Shown here: positions 63,475 through 64,000 of the stretch, piece after piece
How positions within the stretch are numbered: the stretch's first letter is position 1
How the letters are laid out: each line of letters opens with the position of its first letter
Origin: Dolomedes plantarius
Lineage: Eukaryota > Arthropoda > Arachnida > Araneae > Dolomedidae
Length of the DNA: 64,000 nt
NCBI GenBank assembly: GCA_907164885.2
Contig: OU015499.1
Location: forward strand, 157,259,925-157,323,924
Direction of reading: 5' to 3'
Program-made: the position numbers and the translations under genes
The notes under the pieces: generated by a model
Told to the model about the DNA's origin: nothing
Database searches by the model: none
Seen by the model: only the letters and a program-made list of their open reading frames with translations

Positions 63475-63931
63475 TGTAAGGTATACACAAGATTCGATTC
63501 ACAAGAATCGAACTTTTGAGTGAATTAAAGAATGCTAATTTCGGCAGAATTTCGGTGAATTAGATATGCTAATTTCGGCATACGCGCTTAGTATAAATAC
63601 CACGCAGCGTCATTAATGAAAAAGGGGAGGTTGTTAAGGTTGAAAAGGTGTTATCCTGCGCTAGTGCTTAGCGGGCCAGAAGTTTACGTGGCAGTACTGC
63701 TGGTTTGACTTACTGTTCGTGAGTATAAAAATATATTGTTCTTGAAAGCTGTGTTTATACATTCCGTACAAGTAGTACGCATGCTTATTGCTGTAAAAGC
63801 CAATTATATGTGCAACGAATTCAATAAACATTGTTTCATGTATAAACTGTGTTTGCTTCAATTTCAAATAGAGTGCCACTTCAAATTATATACACCCAGG
63901 TCTGGGTAAAAGTGAGCATAGATTCTCTATA
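63475..63931 (+). mobile_element. Solo LTR of the gypsy family
   Basis: Matches 25211-25687: TGTAAGG start, TATAAAT near 63592, AATAAA near 63823 and gccacttcaaattatataca near the end. CGTT flanks it (63471-63474 and 63932-63935), a 4-bp target duplication, and no internal sequence follows, so it is a solo LTR left by LTR-LTR recombination. It also contains a ~25-bp local duplication (gaattaaagaatgctaattt/gaattagatatgctaattt near 63520-63570). Confidence 0.88.
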
Positions 63932-64000
63932 CGTTCTACGGCTTGGGTATTACATGGAAATCTTAGTATGTGATTCCACACCCTGCCTATTCACCGGACT

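Overview
This is a strongly AT-rich eukaryotic nuclear window made almost entirely of transposable elements, with one cluster of C2H2 zinc fingers. Long (TA)n microsatellites, several Tc1/mariner families, pogo/Tigger, Ginger2-type, hAT, Harbinger and Mutator-like elements, tRNA-derived SINEs, a Ty3/gypsy element, a jockey-like LINE and an intronless zinc-finger array point to an arthropod. A spider or other chelicerate is my best guess from the style of the transposon families; this is inference, not proof. No bacterial, organellar or viral segment was seen, and no rRNA or genuine tRNA gene.

Layout. 1-3.6 kb: two copies of an interspersed non-coding repeat family ('R1') around AT-rich sequence. 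3.6-22 kb: a chain of DNA transposons alternating with (TA)n tracts: a Tigger element with a broken transposase, a DD41D mariner relative with ~470-bp inverted repeats, a TA-flanked MITE, a reverse-transcriptase fragment, a truncated Tc1, a full-length Tc1 with an intact DD34E transposase, a second MITE, a 6.5-kb Ginger2-like integrase transposon, and a Tc1 relative with an intact 344-aa DD36E transposase. The Ginger2 element is nested: a hAT-like element with an 8-bp duplication sits in its reading frame, a 3.9-kb element with ~720-bp inverted repeats sits inside that hAT, and a Tc1 fragment sits inside the 3.9-kb element. The 3.9-kb element carries a decayed protein with XPG/FEN-like acidic motifs. 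22-25 kb: an internally deleted Tigger relative inside one arm of a foldback repeat. 25.2-31.1 kb: a rearranged gypsy element with a SINE inserted at its rearrangement junction. 31.1-33.9 kb: a 5'-truncated LINE and a second 3' end of the same family. 33.9-38.5 kb: more R1 copies, a 186-bp Harbinger MITE with perfect 75-bp arms, a decayed YqaJ-like nuclease gene and another SINE. 38.6-44.5 kb: a non-autonomous TIR element, a small tandem duplication, SINEs and a Tc1 remnant. 44.8-52.9 kb: a tandem segmental duplication; the second unit holds a Mutator-like transposon with a decayed transposase. 53.7-57.5 kb: about 45 tandem C2H2 fingers, of which 55.07-56.94 kb is one open frame of 623 codons flanked by frameshifted fingers. 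57.5-64 kb: mostly AT-rich sequence with two small TIR elements, microsatellites and a solo gypsy LTR with a 4-bp duplication.

The only undamaged-looking coding sequences are the two Tc1 transposases (11845-12885 minus; 20965-21999 plus) and the 623-codon zinc-finger frame. Everything else coding is a fossil. The window therefore reads as a record of successive insertions, with order readable from nesting and target-site duplications, rather than as a set of cooperating host genes.
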